64,000 nt of DNA, taken from contig JAPNXP010000003.1 in the NCBI GenBank assembly GCA_028753945.1, positions 4,774,001 to 4,838,000 on the forward strand, in the 5' to 3' direction. This document shows positions 1 to 9,235 of this stretch, in pieces. A model generated the notes under the pieces. The model was not told the origin of the DNA. It did no database searches and worked only from the letters and a program-made list of their open reading frames with translations. Numbering within the stretch: the first letter of the stretch is position 1; every line of letters starts with the position of its first letter. The translations under genes and the position numbers were made by a program. The stretch comes from Hexactinellida sp. DTS-2022. Lineage: Eukaryota; Porifera; Hexactinellida.

Positions 1-231
1 GGTTGTGCACTTGCACTACCGGCACCACCGTACTTTGCGCCTATGAGTCAAATACCAAAAACTAATTCGGGTCAAACCGAATATTTAACTATACTATTCG
101 GTTGCACCTTGATGCATACTAATTTTTCACAAGTTTATACTTTATAAACTTGGCTAGTACGTATTATGTACTTATATTCCATTCCCTAGGCCCTAGGGGT
201 GGGTTATAACCGAGTTCTACTGAGCACTGAC
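1..231. other. Start of CYFIP intron 6, with a repeat fragment
   Basis: This A+T-rich stretch lies downstream of the last CYFIP exon visible in the window. I see no further coding exon in it, so the rest of the gene lies beyond the left edge. Positions 66-115 hold a short relative of the AACCGAATAT repeat that is much larger at 671-1098. Confidence 0.5.
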
Positions 232-556
232 TTGTATAGCGCGTAGAAAGCACTGTCGCTGTACAGATCCAGCGGGTACAGCAGGTACTCGAGCATGTTC
301 TTCTCCTTGCTCTCTATAATGCTAGAGGTCAGTATCCACGGGAGAGACTGGTCGATTGGGAACTGAATGTTTGCGCCCATCGTCAGCTCCAGGAAGAACT
401 CCCTGTACCAGAGCTGGGACAGGTCACTCGCCTCGCGTATCATCATCGGGAAGTTTATGAGGTCGGGGTAGAAGAAGGATTCTCTGTGGAAGTCTTTAAG
501 CGCCTGAAGAGACTGACTGGATATCATGCCGTCTAGCGTCTTCCCCTTAGCGAGAC
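232..556 (-). CDS. CYFIP: CYFIP (Sra-1/PIR121) coding exon 6, last in window
   Basis: This exon continues CYFIP, described under coding exon 1 (7388-7696). The translation contains FHRESFFYPDLINF, LSQLWYREFFLELTMG and IQFPIDQSLPWILT, and ends SDSAFYALYK. All match conserved CYFIP sequence near residues 550-680. The acceptor AG is at 558-557 and completes a split glycine codon from exon 5. The donor is GTCAGT at 231. The protein is cut by the window edge after about 683 of roughly 1250 residues. The missing half should carry the rest of the platform that binds NCKAP1 and the WAVE helices. Confidence 0.9.
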
Positions 557-670
557 CTGTCAGATTGGAAGTAGTATAAGCTTGTGTAGAAAGCTGCATA
601 TAGTTAATGGGAGTAATATGTTCTTCGTATTATGCGGAAATAGGGGATTAAACATTGTATTCCTTAAAAT

Positions 671-1098
671 CAAGGTTGAAACCGAATACTGATATATTTG
701 GTTGAACCGAAGATTTATTGCCGAATATACATAGTTGATATTCGGTTGCCAACCTGATATCACTATTCGATTTTCGGTCTCCCGACCGAATATAATCAGT
801 ATTCGTATTCGGTTGAAGCAACCGAAAATTATCAGTATTCGTATTCGGTTACTCAACCAAATATCAGTATTCGTATTCGGTAGGCAACTATTCATGACAG
901 TGGCGGCGCTAGCATGGGGCTGGATGGGGCGCTAGCCCCATCACATTTTTTCTTAGCCCCATCAGTTGATGGGAAACTGATGGGGCAAGGTTGGCTTAGC
1001 CCCATCAAGAACCCGGGTTAGCCCCATTCAATACGCAGGGCTAGCGCAGCCACTGATTCATGAATACTGATATTCGGTTCGAGCGGTTTCAACCTTGC
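671..1098. repeat. Composite inverted-repeat element (AACCGAATATCAGTATTCGGTT family)
   Basis: Both outer ends carry the inverted sequence AAGGTTGAAACCG (left end reads AAGGTTGAAACCG; right end reads CGGTTTCAACCTT). The interior is made of many direct and inverted variants of a unit reading roughly CCGAATATCAGTATTCG. A younger hAT-like element has inserted inside at 898-1055. I see no coding capacity. It lies in CYFIP intron 5. Confidence 0.6.
898..1055. mobile_element. Non-autonomous hAT-like element with 8-bp target duplication
   Basis: The 158-bp element has 16-bp terminal inverted repeats with one mismatch (CAGTGGCGGCGCTAGC on the left; the right end inverts to CAGTGGCTGCGCTAGC). It is flanked by a perfect 8-bp duplication ATTCATGA (890-897 and 1056-1063), the hAT signature. 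The interior repeats TAGCCCCATCA in both orientations, so the transcript could fold strongly. There is no transposase. It is nested inside an older repeat (671-1098). Confidence 0.85.
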
Positions 1099-1295
1099 TT
1101 AAAATATATTGTTTGCCTTTCCGTAATCATATTAACGAGAGAGAGCCTCAGAATATATGTATGCAAAAATCAATGCTGGATTATCAAAATAAGCAAATTT
1201 CAAATATTATGATAAAAGGAATTGCTTTGTTGGCCGCAAACACATAGGCCAATCTCTCTCATTTTATTTTCAGTTACAAACCCACATACACGTAC

Positions 1296-1560
1296 CTTCC
1301 TGCAGGAGAGATTCCAGCATGGTTCTGACCATGTAGATCTGAGTTGAAGAAGGAGACACTCTCCGTTTCGGGATTTCTACAAAGTATCCGTTTTTGGGAT
1401 CTTTCTCCCCCCTCCAGGCCGGGTCCTGCCGCTTGCCCTGAACTCCGTCTATCAGGTCTATAGCCGTGTCTCGTATCGACATCAGGATTATGGACAGGTC
1501 GGACTTCTTCTTCTTAACCACTGGGCGGGCCGCGTCTCGCAGTGTTCTTTGGAGAAATAC
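1296..1560 (-). CDS. CYFIP: CYFIP coding exon 5
   Basis: This continues CYFIP (see 7388-7696). The translation starts VFLQRTLRDAARPVVKKKKS, then holds AWRGEKDPKNGYFVEIPKR and SSTQIYMVRTMLESLL. These equal the vertebrate segments ending LRQAIKKKKN, ALRGEKDPKSGFDIKVPRR and SSTQLYMVRTMLESLI. The acceptor AG is at 1562-1561 in phase 0. The donor GTACGT begins at 1295 after one base of the next codon. Confidence 0.9.
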
Positions 1561-1630
1561 CTAACATGGAGTGTGTTAGATGCAGTGCATTGCTTTAATA
1601 CGATTTAATTTCGTCTAATATACAAGATTC

Positions 1631-1809
1631 TACAGTAGACTCTCGTAAATACGAACACCAGGGGACAGTCAGCATTTATTCGTATTTTCCGGAAAATCGT
1701 ATTAACAGGAGTCACTTGCGTGCATTTATATAAGCTAGGGAATTAAACGTTGCACTCGTTAACCAATATTTCCCGTTATCCGTGTTGGTATTAACGATAG
1801 TCTACTGTA
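1631..1809. mobile_element. Short TACAGT-ended element (pogo/Tigger-like MITE)
   Basis: The 179-bp element has inverted ends: TACAGTAGACTCTCGT on the left, and the right end inverts to TACAGTAGACTATCGT. TA sits at both ends, as expected for TA target duplication by Tc1/mariner-pogo transposases. Variants of CGTATTAACG recur inside. No coding capacity. The family assignment rests on the ends only. Confidence 0.65.
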
Positions 1810-1950
1810 CAAATGGTGTTTGCGTATAGCGTAACATTTTGCAATAAATTTGCTTGCTAATAGAGGAATAGAATTAACAATATTAAATGCTCGCTTGGAG
1901 ACAGAAAATATAACTTGCTATTAGAGCAATATTTGCTATTAGATGAACAA
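1810..1950. repeat. Fragment of the TTGCTAATAG repeat family
   Basis: The text resembles the complete elements at 48555-48724 and 49093-49254: TTGCTAATAGAGGAA, then TTAAATGCTCGC, then CTATTAG. The left end abuts the preceding TACTGTA end and the right end is unclear, so it is a fragment or a merged insertion. Confidence 0.45.
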
Positions 1951-2049
1951 CACTGTGGTAACATTTCAGAGTTATTAATCGATTGCTTGTATGAATTATT
2001 GCCCATTAAATCAGCATCTAGGCTATATAACAAGAGAGGTGCAGTATCA

Positions 2050-2865
2050 CTACAGACTGGCTTCTGTCTGTATGTCGATACACAGGGGCCGCAGCAGTGG
2101 CTTCAAGCTCTCCACTTGAACACTGGAGTCTGTTTTAGCCACTTTCCTGTCAGACTTGAGGATAAGACTGAAGCTATCTCTGGTCTGGCATTTGACAGAT
2201 TTCTTGGGAACAGTGCCTCTATTGGTAGCTGCCTGGTGTAGGTTGGCCAGCTTCTTAATTCTCCTATCAGTGTCTTTAACCTCCGCTTTAAGTCTCCTGA
2301 CAATGTCGTTCTGCGCTATGAGCTTATCCCTCAACAGCTGATTCTCCTCTTCGTACCTAATCCTGTCCTCTCGGTATCTCCTGTTGGCCTCGTACGAGCC
2401 ATTCAGTCGGCTCTCGATCTCCAGGCTAGCCTCGCGAATTTCGCTAATTTCCTGCGACTTCTGGTTGGTCTGCTCCTCCCTGCGCTCTATCTCGCCCTCG
2501 AGGCGCTCTATGGCGCTCTCCTGCGTGTCCAGGATGTGTCTCAGCTCGCCGCACTTCCGCTCGCGCGAGTGCTGTCGGTACAGCTGCAGCCCGGCCAGGT
2601 GCTCGTCCAGCCGAGACACCACTCGCTGGAACTTGGTCAGCTGGTACAGACGGACGTCTCCGCCCGAGTAGGGCAGCAGGCCCTGGGAGGGTCTCCTGTG
2701 TGTGAGCAGCGAGGTTAGCGAGGTGGAGGCTACAAGCGGGAAGTGCTGGCTGTGTGCAGCCTCCCTGGGGTAGGGGTTATAAGCTGTGCTAACGAGCTCT
2801 GCCATGAATGAACTAGGCACGTGTTCAGTGCTTATATACTGCAGTGCCAGGTGGTGACAGCTCAT
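2050..2865 (-). CDS. Single-exon coiled-coil protein nested in a CYFIP intron (unidentified)
   Basis: I do not recognise this family. The reading frame gives up to 271 residues with a G+C-rich composition typical of exons here and unlike the intron around it. Residues ~75-215 are charged and heptad-like (QESAIERLEGEIERREEQ, then RYEEENQLLRDKLI), predicting a long coiled coil. The N-terminal ~70 residues include HRRPSQGLLPYSGGD, and the tail is basic then acidic. Two starts are possible: Met1 at 2865, or Met21 (MAELVSTAYNPY) at 2805. A TATATAAG on the minus strand near 2837-2830 lies just upstream of Met21 and favours the shorter form. It lies between CYFIP exons 4 and 5 on the same strand, but has its own stop and no CYFIP similarity, so it is read as a nested gene rather than a missed exon. 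Confidence 0.7.
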   Translation of the reverse strand: MSCHHLALQYISTEHVPSSFMAELVSTAYNPYPREAAHSQHFPLVASTSLTSLLTHRRPSQGLLPYSGGDVRLYQLTKFQRVVSRLDEHLAGLQLYRQHSRERKCGELRHILDTQESAIERLEGEIERREEQTNQKSQEISEIREASLEIESRLNGSYEANRRYREDRIRYEEENQLLRDKLIAQNDIVRRLKAEVKDTDRRIKKLANLHQAATNRGTVPKKSVKCQTRDSFSLILKSDRKVAKTDSSVQVESLKPLLRPLCIDIQTEASL

Positions 2866-2939
2866 TGGTCAACTCAATAGCTGTCTGGATATGGTACAAC
2901 CCATACAGTTATATAAATATAACTTAATTGTGTCCACAT

Positions 2940-3700
2940 CATAATATGAATATACGTATAGTATTTATCCATCCAGGCTTTTATCCAGGGAAAAATTCTG
3001 CGCGCCTAGAATGGTTCAGACGCGCCAAATATACAAATTCTGATTAAGTATGGTATAAGAGTATCACTCAATTTTCGCAAGCCTTGAAAAGTTACATTTG
3101 AATTTGACGCGATAGGATTAAACCTTGCTCCATTACATTATAATGTGCTCATAAAAGGGGCCAGAAAATATGAACTGTCTCTTGGTTCTAGCTATATTAA
3201 CTGTTTTATAACTCTATTTAGTAATTTGTAATTACCACGATGTATATAGATACCTAGTGTAAATACGAAAACGGTTAAGTGCTTGGGACCTGTAAATTCC
3301 TTCGTTAAACCCGGATATTCGTCATAAGAGGATAATAAGTAATGCATTTAGTGCTGGAGGAAAATGTCCATTTCGTTATAACCGATTTGGGTATAACGGG
3401 AGTTCACTGTATTAACTTCCTTTCAACCCTTTCCAGTACAAATGACACCGGTTATACGAATTTCGGACATTTTGACGGTCCCTTGGTGTCCGTACTAACT
3501 CGATTATACTATATACAAATAGTGTACCAGTATCAATGAATTATCCAGGAGCGCGAGACGCTCCTTTTGGAGTATGATTTTAGGTCAAATTAATTAGGAG
3601 CGCGAAAATTTGGAATCCTCTCCTATACCGTAACATAATTTGTGATTTAGGCGAATGAAAATTGGATCAGACCAGGATTAGGAGCTATTTACAAACGGCT
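2940..3700. repeat. Cluster of dispersed repeat remnants in CYFIP intron 4
   Basis: Three families lie side by side. Positions 2965-3110 (AGGCTTTTATCCAGG ... GCGCGCCTAGA) match 10938-11060. Positions 3255-3411 carry TTCGTTATAACCG units ending TTCACTGTA, as at 20500-20705, and 3418-3515 resemble 26380-26484. Positions 3541-3690 (GGAGCGCGAGACGCTCC ... GGATTAGGAGCT) resemble 26490-26595. No gene is seen here. Confidence 0.55.
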
Positions 3701-3722
3701 GTATAAACTATAATACACTGAC

Positions 3723-4025
3723 CTGCATTCTCTGATGCGTGTTTAGCGCTATGGCCTCCGTGAAGAGTCCCTCCATGCTCACCAGCATCCGACTGAGGCC
3801 CTTAATCATAGCGAGCAGCTCCGTGAGCGCGAACTTCTCCTCCTGCGAATAGTTGTAGCGGATGGCCTTCTCGTAGTTGGTGGCGTCGTGAGGACAGGAC
3901 TTGTTGAGGAGCGGATCCGCGGGGTGACTCAGCTTCCAGTAGTGCATGTCGTGCAGCTGGGTGGTCCAGGAGGTCAGCTTGCGAATGTTGTTGTACGCCA
4001 GCATGTAGAGGTCCTTTATCTGCTC
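3723..4025 (-). CDS. CYFIP: CYFIP coding exon 4
   Basis: This continues CYFIP (see 7388-7696). The translation begins EQIKDLYMLAYNNIRKLTSW and contains HYWKLSHPADPLLNKSCPHD and RYNYSQEEKFALTELLAMIK, equal to the conserved vertebrate [20 protein letters not shown] and [20 protein letters not shown]. The acceptor AG is at 4027-4026 and the donor GTCAGT begins at 3722. Both borders are phase 0 and the 303-nt exon keeps frame. Confidence 0.92.
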
Positions 4026-4424
4026 CTAGATATACATTCTTATTAGGATACTAGCATGGATACACACGGGGGCAACTATTATTAACTAATCCATAGACCA
4101 ATTGATTGTATAATCTCATCATGGGGACTCTAAAATATTTGCTCATATAATAATAATCCCAAAAATGAAAACGTAACTTCATAGCCGTTTTCATAGAGAT
4201 ATTGGGGAATACGTACTCTGTATTGTATAGTGTGTATAATCCCAGTTAACAGCCCATTATGGCTCCTAAGGTATCTGTATGAGAGATAACTTATAGAGAG
4301 CTCAGCTTTTCTAATACTAACTCAAAGGTCAGTTTAACATTTCTTGACATTAACCTTTATAAGTACTTCTGTTACTACAAGAAGAGCTGAGCTCTATAAG
4401 CTACAATATTATATTAGCACTAAC

Positions 4425-4847
4425 GTCCGATAGGTCCCCGCTGCTGCTGGTCTGGAACTCGTTGTTCCGCTTCGCCAGCTCTGCGATGGAGGAGAGATGC
4501 TCGTTCCTGAGCATAGGCAGCTTCTGCAGAATAGACAGGTTGGTCTTGTCCTCAACTTCGTCCAGGGTACAGGTCCATTTAGACGCATCGTAGTGCTTCA
4601 ATTCGCGCACTAATCCTGCTAGGATTATACTGACGTCACCGTATAGCGGGGCCACTGGGTTGTGCTTGAATATCTTGTCTATCTCCTTTAGGTTGATGCG
4701 CTTGAGCTTGTTAATGTTAACAGCGTTTGAGTCCAGTACCAACATGCCGTAGCCTATGGCCTTAAGCAGTGTGTATTTCTGCTGCGGCAACAGGTACATC
4801 TCGTTCTCGAAGTGCTGGCAGCAGAGGATTATAGTGGAGGAGAGCAC
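4425..4847 (-). CDS. CYFIP: CYFIP coding exon 3
   Basis: This continues CYFIP (see 7388-7696). The translation contains FENEMYLLPQQKYTLLKAIG, KLKRINLKEIDKIFKHNPV and VAPLYGDVSIIL, matching human [39 protein letters not shown] and PLFGDMQIEL. The acceptor AG is at 4849-4848 and the donor GTTAGT at 4424; the exon is phase 0 to phase 0. The intron on its 5' side has a run of ACAATATAACA-type simple repeats at about 4855-4935. Confidence 0.92.
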
Positions 4848-5186
4848 CTATGGGCATACAGTACAATGTAACAATAGTATACAATATAACAGTAGTATAT
4901 AATATGACAATACAATAGTATACAATATAACATAAGATGTGAAAACGCCCTAGCGCAGAACAAACAGCTGTAAATTGATACAATCGAACATAGGCGCCAA
5001 TTTCCAACCGTCAAGGTTTGGGGTATACTTTTTGAGATTTTCCAAATTAGGAACCCCCAACTTTTTTGTCGAACCATAAAAACTGTCGCCTATGCAATCG
5101 ATATACTAACTGCCTAACGGGACAAATGCATGCAATATCTCTGATTAATATAATACAATACTACAGTATAATACATAAGATATTAC

Positions 5187-5612
5187 CTCCTCATATCCGT
5201 CTATTTTCTCCAGGTTATCCTTGAGCATATATGTAATCTCTTTCTGCTTGGCAAAGAACATGGACAGCTTCTGCTCCTGCTCCATAACAAACGCGTTAAT
5301 CTCGCCTCGCTTCAGAATGGACTCTGCCCGTCGGTAGCATGCAAAATCGTTGTTAATGCAGGACTTCATGTCCTTAAGCGCGTCCAGCACTGCGAACATG
5401 TTAAGCAGCTTGGCCAGCGTGAGGTGGTACGTCTCGGAGATAAAGTCCTTGCGCTTCTGCGGCCGCGCCAGCTCGCGGAGCTCCTCGCAGAACCGCGTTA
5501 TTGTGGTTTCTATGAACTTGAGGAAGTCCCGCAGCTTCTGCACCTCCGGCTCCAGGATAGCCAGCGTGCTCTCGTAGATCTCCACGCGGTTAGGCTGGTC
5601 AGGCTTGCTAAC
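5187..5612 (-). CDS. CYFIP: CYFIP coding exon 2
   Basis: This continues CYFIP (see 7388-7696). The exon starts VSKPDQPNRVEIYES, directly continuing AIPQ of exon 1, as in human AIPQVKCNEQPNRVEIYEK. It continues with LAILEPEVQKLRDFLKF and KLLNMFAVLDALKDMKS and ends DGYEE. The acceptor AG is at 5614-5613 and the donor GTAATA at 5186; both are phase 0. Confidence 0.93.
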
Positions 5613-5653
5613 CTACCCACGCACAGTGTGTTAATACATGTATATCATATTAA

Positions 5654-7056
5654 CGCTGGTTCCGCATTGTAATCACCCATTATTAGAAATGTCCAAATTT
5701 TTACAATATTTTCATAGATACTGCGGAGGGAGGGTATCTTTCGATGGGACTTGGGTTTTCATCGATCCGATCATTATTTCCAGAGTTATGACCGTTTTAG
5801 AAGATCGGCATTTAATATTAAAACTCGGTTTTATAACTCCGAAGGTGTTGCCCACGTTAAAATAACTATTTATTGTATTTACAACGTTTCAATATTCAGA
5901 CATATGATAGTTTGAGGAAATTTTTGCACATCTCAACAAAATTTTTTAGGAAAAAGTGGAAATTGCAAAAGTTATAGCCCTTCGGCGATCTTCAGGGTAC
6001 GGATTCGTAACTAAATAGTAACTCGGAGAGGAAAGGAGATAAATTAAAATAGCACTAGTGAAAAATGATCAGCATACATGGTTTCCCATATGCAAATAAT
6101 ACATTTTGTGAGCCTAGGACGCCCCGTTTTCAAAAATGCCCTATATGGTAGTGTGAATGTGACCAATTTTGATGACACATGCAAATTTGAAACTTCTAAA
6201 CGAGAGACTCTAGAGCTTAGCTCTAAATTACTAATCACATTGATATATCATCTCGAAATCATTGCAATGTCTAAAATCACTCAAAACCAAATGGTTACCT
6301 TCCTAATAATCCCGAATGCCCATATATGGAGGTGTCATGTGACCATCGAAAGAGAGAAATCCAAATTCGAAAGTGAACTGGAGCTTAGTTCTAACTTTCA
6401 GACACTATCAGTAAATGAATTCCAGCTTGATGGCCGATTTCAATTCCTTCCCGGAACAATATTCTTCGCTGTAGACGTGTCGAAAATCGTCTCTGCCACC
6501 TGAAAACCACCAAATCTAAATATAGACTGCCACAATCTTTAAAGCTTAGTTCTGGGGAACTTTATGAAGTTATATCGCTGAGATTTGGAACATAGCACTC
6601 TAATAAGTAAACTAAGACCTGTTTCAGTTCCGATTGTCCGAATTCGTCCTTAAAATACAAACTGGGGCCCTTTGGGAGCAAAAATGTGGCTCAAATGTGG
6701 GAAAACCGTCCGGTTTTTTTTTAATCGAGCCATTCCAAGAGAAATTTGAATTTTTTCTCTTAAGAAGCTCCTAGGAAGTCTCAAGGGGACATGCAATAAT
6801 GGTTTAGATCAAAAATTAGATCTGTGCCCTTTTTCAAATTTTCAAGACTAAGCTTTTAGTACTTTATTATTCTATATGGGAGCTTAAATCCAGAATTTCA
6901 AAAAAAATCAGTGCTTATAAGCCCTATATTAGAGTACTAGAAGTCTTAAAATAGCCTATACATATGAGCCCCTATGTACTTGGAAGTATTGACTTACTAG
7001 GATCAACGAGTACTGTGTTGTATAAACTCACTAATTTGACCAAGGCGGAACCAGCG
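5654..7056. mobile_element. Candidate TTAA-flanked element in CYFIP intron 1
   Basis: The 1.4-kb segment starts CGCTGGTTCCGCATTG and its right end inverts to CGCTGGTTCCGCCTTG, one mismatch in 16. Both ends are bordered by TTAA (5650-5653 and 7057-7060), the target duplicated by piggyBac-type transposases. Inside, GAGCTTAG-containing blocks near 6090-6240 and 6310-6400 look like diverged copies of each other. I see no transposase; the longest open frame (6078-6503) looks like chance. A 13-bp direct repeat ACAGTGTGTTAAT also lies just outside both ends (about 5623 and 7088). The assignment is inferred from the ends. Confidence 0.5.
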
Positions 7057-7387
7057 TTAAAGAGAGTGTTAGGTAACATAGTTATATACAGTGTGTTAAT
7101 GTGCTATGTATCGAACTAGGATAGTCGATTTTAGAGTTCCCTAATATATTATTCAGTAGATATATCATTAAGACAGCCAGTTTGACTTGATGAGTTATAT
7201 TTTCAAAAATAACACATCTTCTGGTTGACCACTTTAGTGTTTAACTTAGTTCCCTTATTAGCAAGAATGTATTACCCGTTATGTAATATTATGCTGCTGA
7301 GCGGATCACTTTTCCTTGCTATACAGATATGTCCGTCCGCTATTAATATCTACCTACCCTGCTAAACCTAAGATCCTATCAGATTAC

Positions 7388-7696
7388 CTGCGGAATGGCT
7401 CGGGATATGGACCTCCAGGTGTACAGCATGCTGGAGAAGTAGTTCCCCTCCTCCAGCGTCTCATTAAGGTTGCTGCACCGCGTGGCCTCCTCGTTATAGC
7501 GACCCACCCCAAATATAAACGCGCCTCGGTCCTCAAAGTTTGTATCGAAGTTGACTGTGTACCTTATGCTGGCGGGCTCTGCCTCTATGTTGGGCTGGTG
7601 GTCCGGGAGCTTTATGTCGTCAAGGCAACGGATGTTAATCTTGGCATCCTCCAGTGTGTGGTCGCCTCTGATATCGTTATCATCCGTGTGAGACAT
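7388..7696 (-). CDS. CYFIP: CYFIP coding exon 1: start of the WAVE-complex subunit Sra-1/PIR121
   Basis: CYFIP is the large WAVE regulatory complex subunit that binds active Rac1 and relays it to Arp2/3-driven actin assembly; its paralogues also bind FMRP and eIF4E. The exon starts [18 protein letters not shown] and contains [15 protein letters not shown] and [15 protein letters not shown], matching human NFNTNFEDRNAFVTG and VMLYTWRSCSRAIPQ. The Met at 7696 is taken as the start because the family N-terminus aligns within a few residues. The donor GTAATC begins at 7387. Six coding exons (7388-7696, 5187-5612, 4425-4847, 3723-4025, 1296-1560, 232-556) join in frame to about 683 residues; the C-terminal half lies left of the window. 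Identification is from remembered family sequence, not a search. Confidence 0.93.
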
Positions 7697-7801
7697 GTGT
7701 GGTAATGGTAATATGTTAATTGAGTATTCTAATTACCATATAATGACAAGCTAATAGATATTAATTAACAGGATTTACTTGTGTATATATGTACGTACAT
7801 A

Positions 7802-7946
7802 TACAAGTAGACTCTGTATAGAGCAAATAAGGTTAATTCCCTAGCCTAACAAATGCATGCAAATGAAATCGGTTAATACAAATTCCGGATAATACGAACA
7901 TAATTCGACGGTCCCCTAGTGTGCATAGTAACGAGAGTCTGCTGTA
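7802..7946. repeat. TACAGT-family element, TTAATACGAATTCCGG subfamily
   Basis: The left end reads TACAAGTAGACTCTG and the right end CGAGAGTCTGCTGTA; inside lie GGTTAATACAAATTCCGG and GACGGTCCCCTAGTGTGC. The same text recurs, diverged, at 26380-26484 and 3418-3515. It lies just 5' of CYFIP. Confidence 0.55.
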
Positions 7947-9235
7947 TTTCTTATATGGATATGCGTTATTTCACTCACATCTATTTGTAGAGTAGGATCG
8001 TAATCTGATATAAACTTACTTACAAACTATAACATTTATTTCTGAGAGGCTCGAGTAATAAACAGAGTGAAGTCTCAAGTTTGACGGCTTAAAACTAGGA
8101 ATCCACAAGCAACTATAGTCATACATTATTAGTCTAGAGGCATAATATAGTTTGAGTAGCGAAAAGTGGAAACACTCCATATAAACTGTCATTTTAGGCG
8201 TCAAATCGACGCACAAGAGATTTAATTAATCCACGATATAAAAGTTACTAAAGTTATAAGTATAAATACAGTTATTCGATGTTAGTCTACTGTATAATTA
8301 CTAGAATTAGTATAAATAATACCTAGAGAGAGTATCTTATTTCCCAATAAGATTATCTTTAAATTATCTCAAGCAATGAGCAGAAACTCAGCTCATTCAG
8401 AGAATCCAACTTTTGGAATGTTCTTACACCTGTGCCCCACTAACTCAGTCATGTTAACGAATAACGTAATTACACAAGTATACTACGGACAATACTTTAA
8501 CGTGCAATCATTAATACAGTCAGGTCTGCTTATTGTGAACAATTTTTCGTTTGCTTAATATGAAGGGATTATGAACAAGCCCTATGGTCCCAATTTAACA
8601 ACTTACATAGGGTTTGGATTAATTAGAGTTCGCATATTTCAAGTCTCTCTATTATGAACACAATTTCAGTATCTTTCATGTTCACAATAAAAGAACCTGA
8701 CTGTATGTGGAAGAGTCTATGGAAGTCAATCAGATTATCACGCCAGCATCGCCTCCGATATTTGCCGGATTCAATTCTGCCTGGGGTGGGGGCATCAATT
8801 TTACAAAAAACTTTGTCTCGGATGACGACAATTTCGTTGGGATTTGAGGACATAAATTATTTAAATAACAAATAATTTGAATCAAATCCTTTTTTGGTGA
8901 GTCCAAAAACTTTAATTTACACTCAACCCTTGAGCTAAATAAGTTTTCCCTCCCAGTAACCCCCATATAGGCCCCTAGCACGTCAGTATATGTAGGGTAT
9001 ATAGAATTGGAGAGTTGATCACAACTATAATGCCAGATAAATTTTACACAAAGCTTGCTAACTGGATTAGTGTTTTAAAGGCATATTAAAGTGTAAATAA
9101 AATACAAAAATTGGTGACCTGTATGCCTGTTAGAAGCTCTCAAAGTGCCAAGAACCGCGAGGATTCTTAAATGTAACAATTAATCCCTAACGCTTCTCCA
9201 CTCAATACAACTACTCTGTAGACAACAGTGCAGCA
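7947..9235. other. Intergenic region with one dispersed repeat
   Basis: No gene is supported. Positions 8560-8705 are an inverted copy of the CTATTATGAACACAA family, ending CTGACTGTA; the same text in the other orientation is at 40578-40720. Short open frames here overlap that repeat or are A+T-rich chance frames. Confidence 0.5.

Noticed and set aside
560-935. Open frames with repeated FGCFNRIRILIIFG or SIRIRL text
   Set aside because: They are translations of the AACCGAATATCAG repeat, not a protein.
6078-6503. 141-residue plus-strand open frame in CYFIP intron 1
   Set aside because: It lies inside the TTAA-flanked element and spans two diverged copies of the same non-coding block. Its composition is that of chance A+T-rich frames.
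7316-7705. 129-residue plus-strand frame opposite CYFIP exon 1
   Set aside because: It is the antisense of a well-supported conserved exon.
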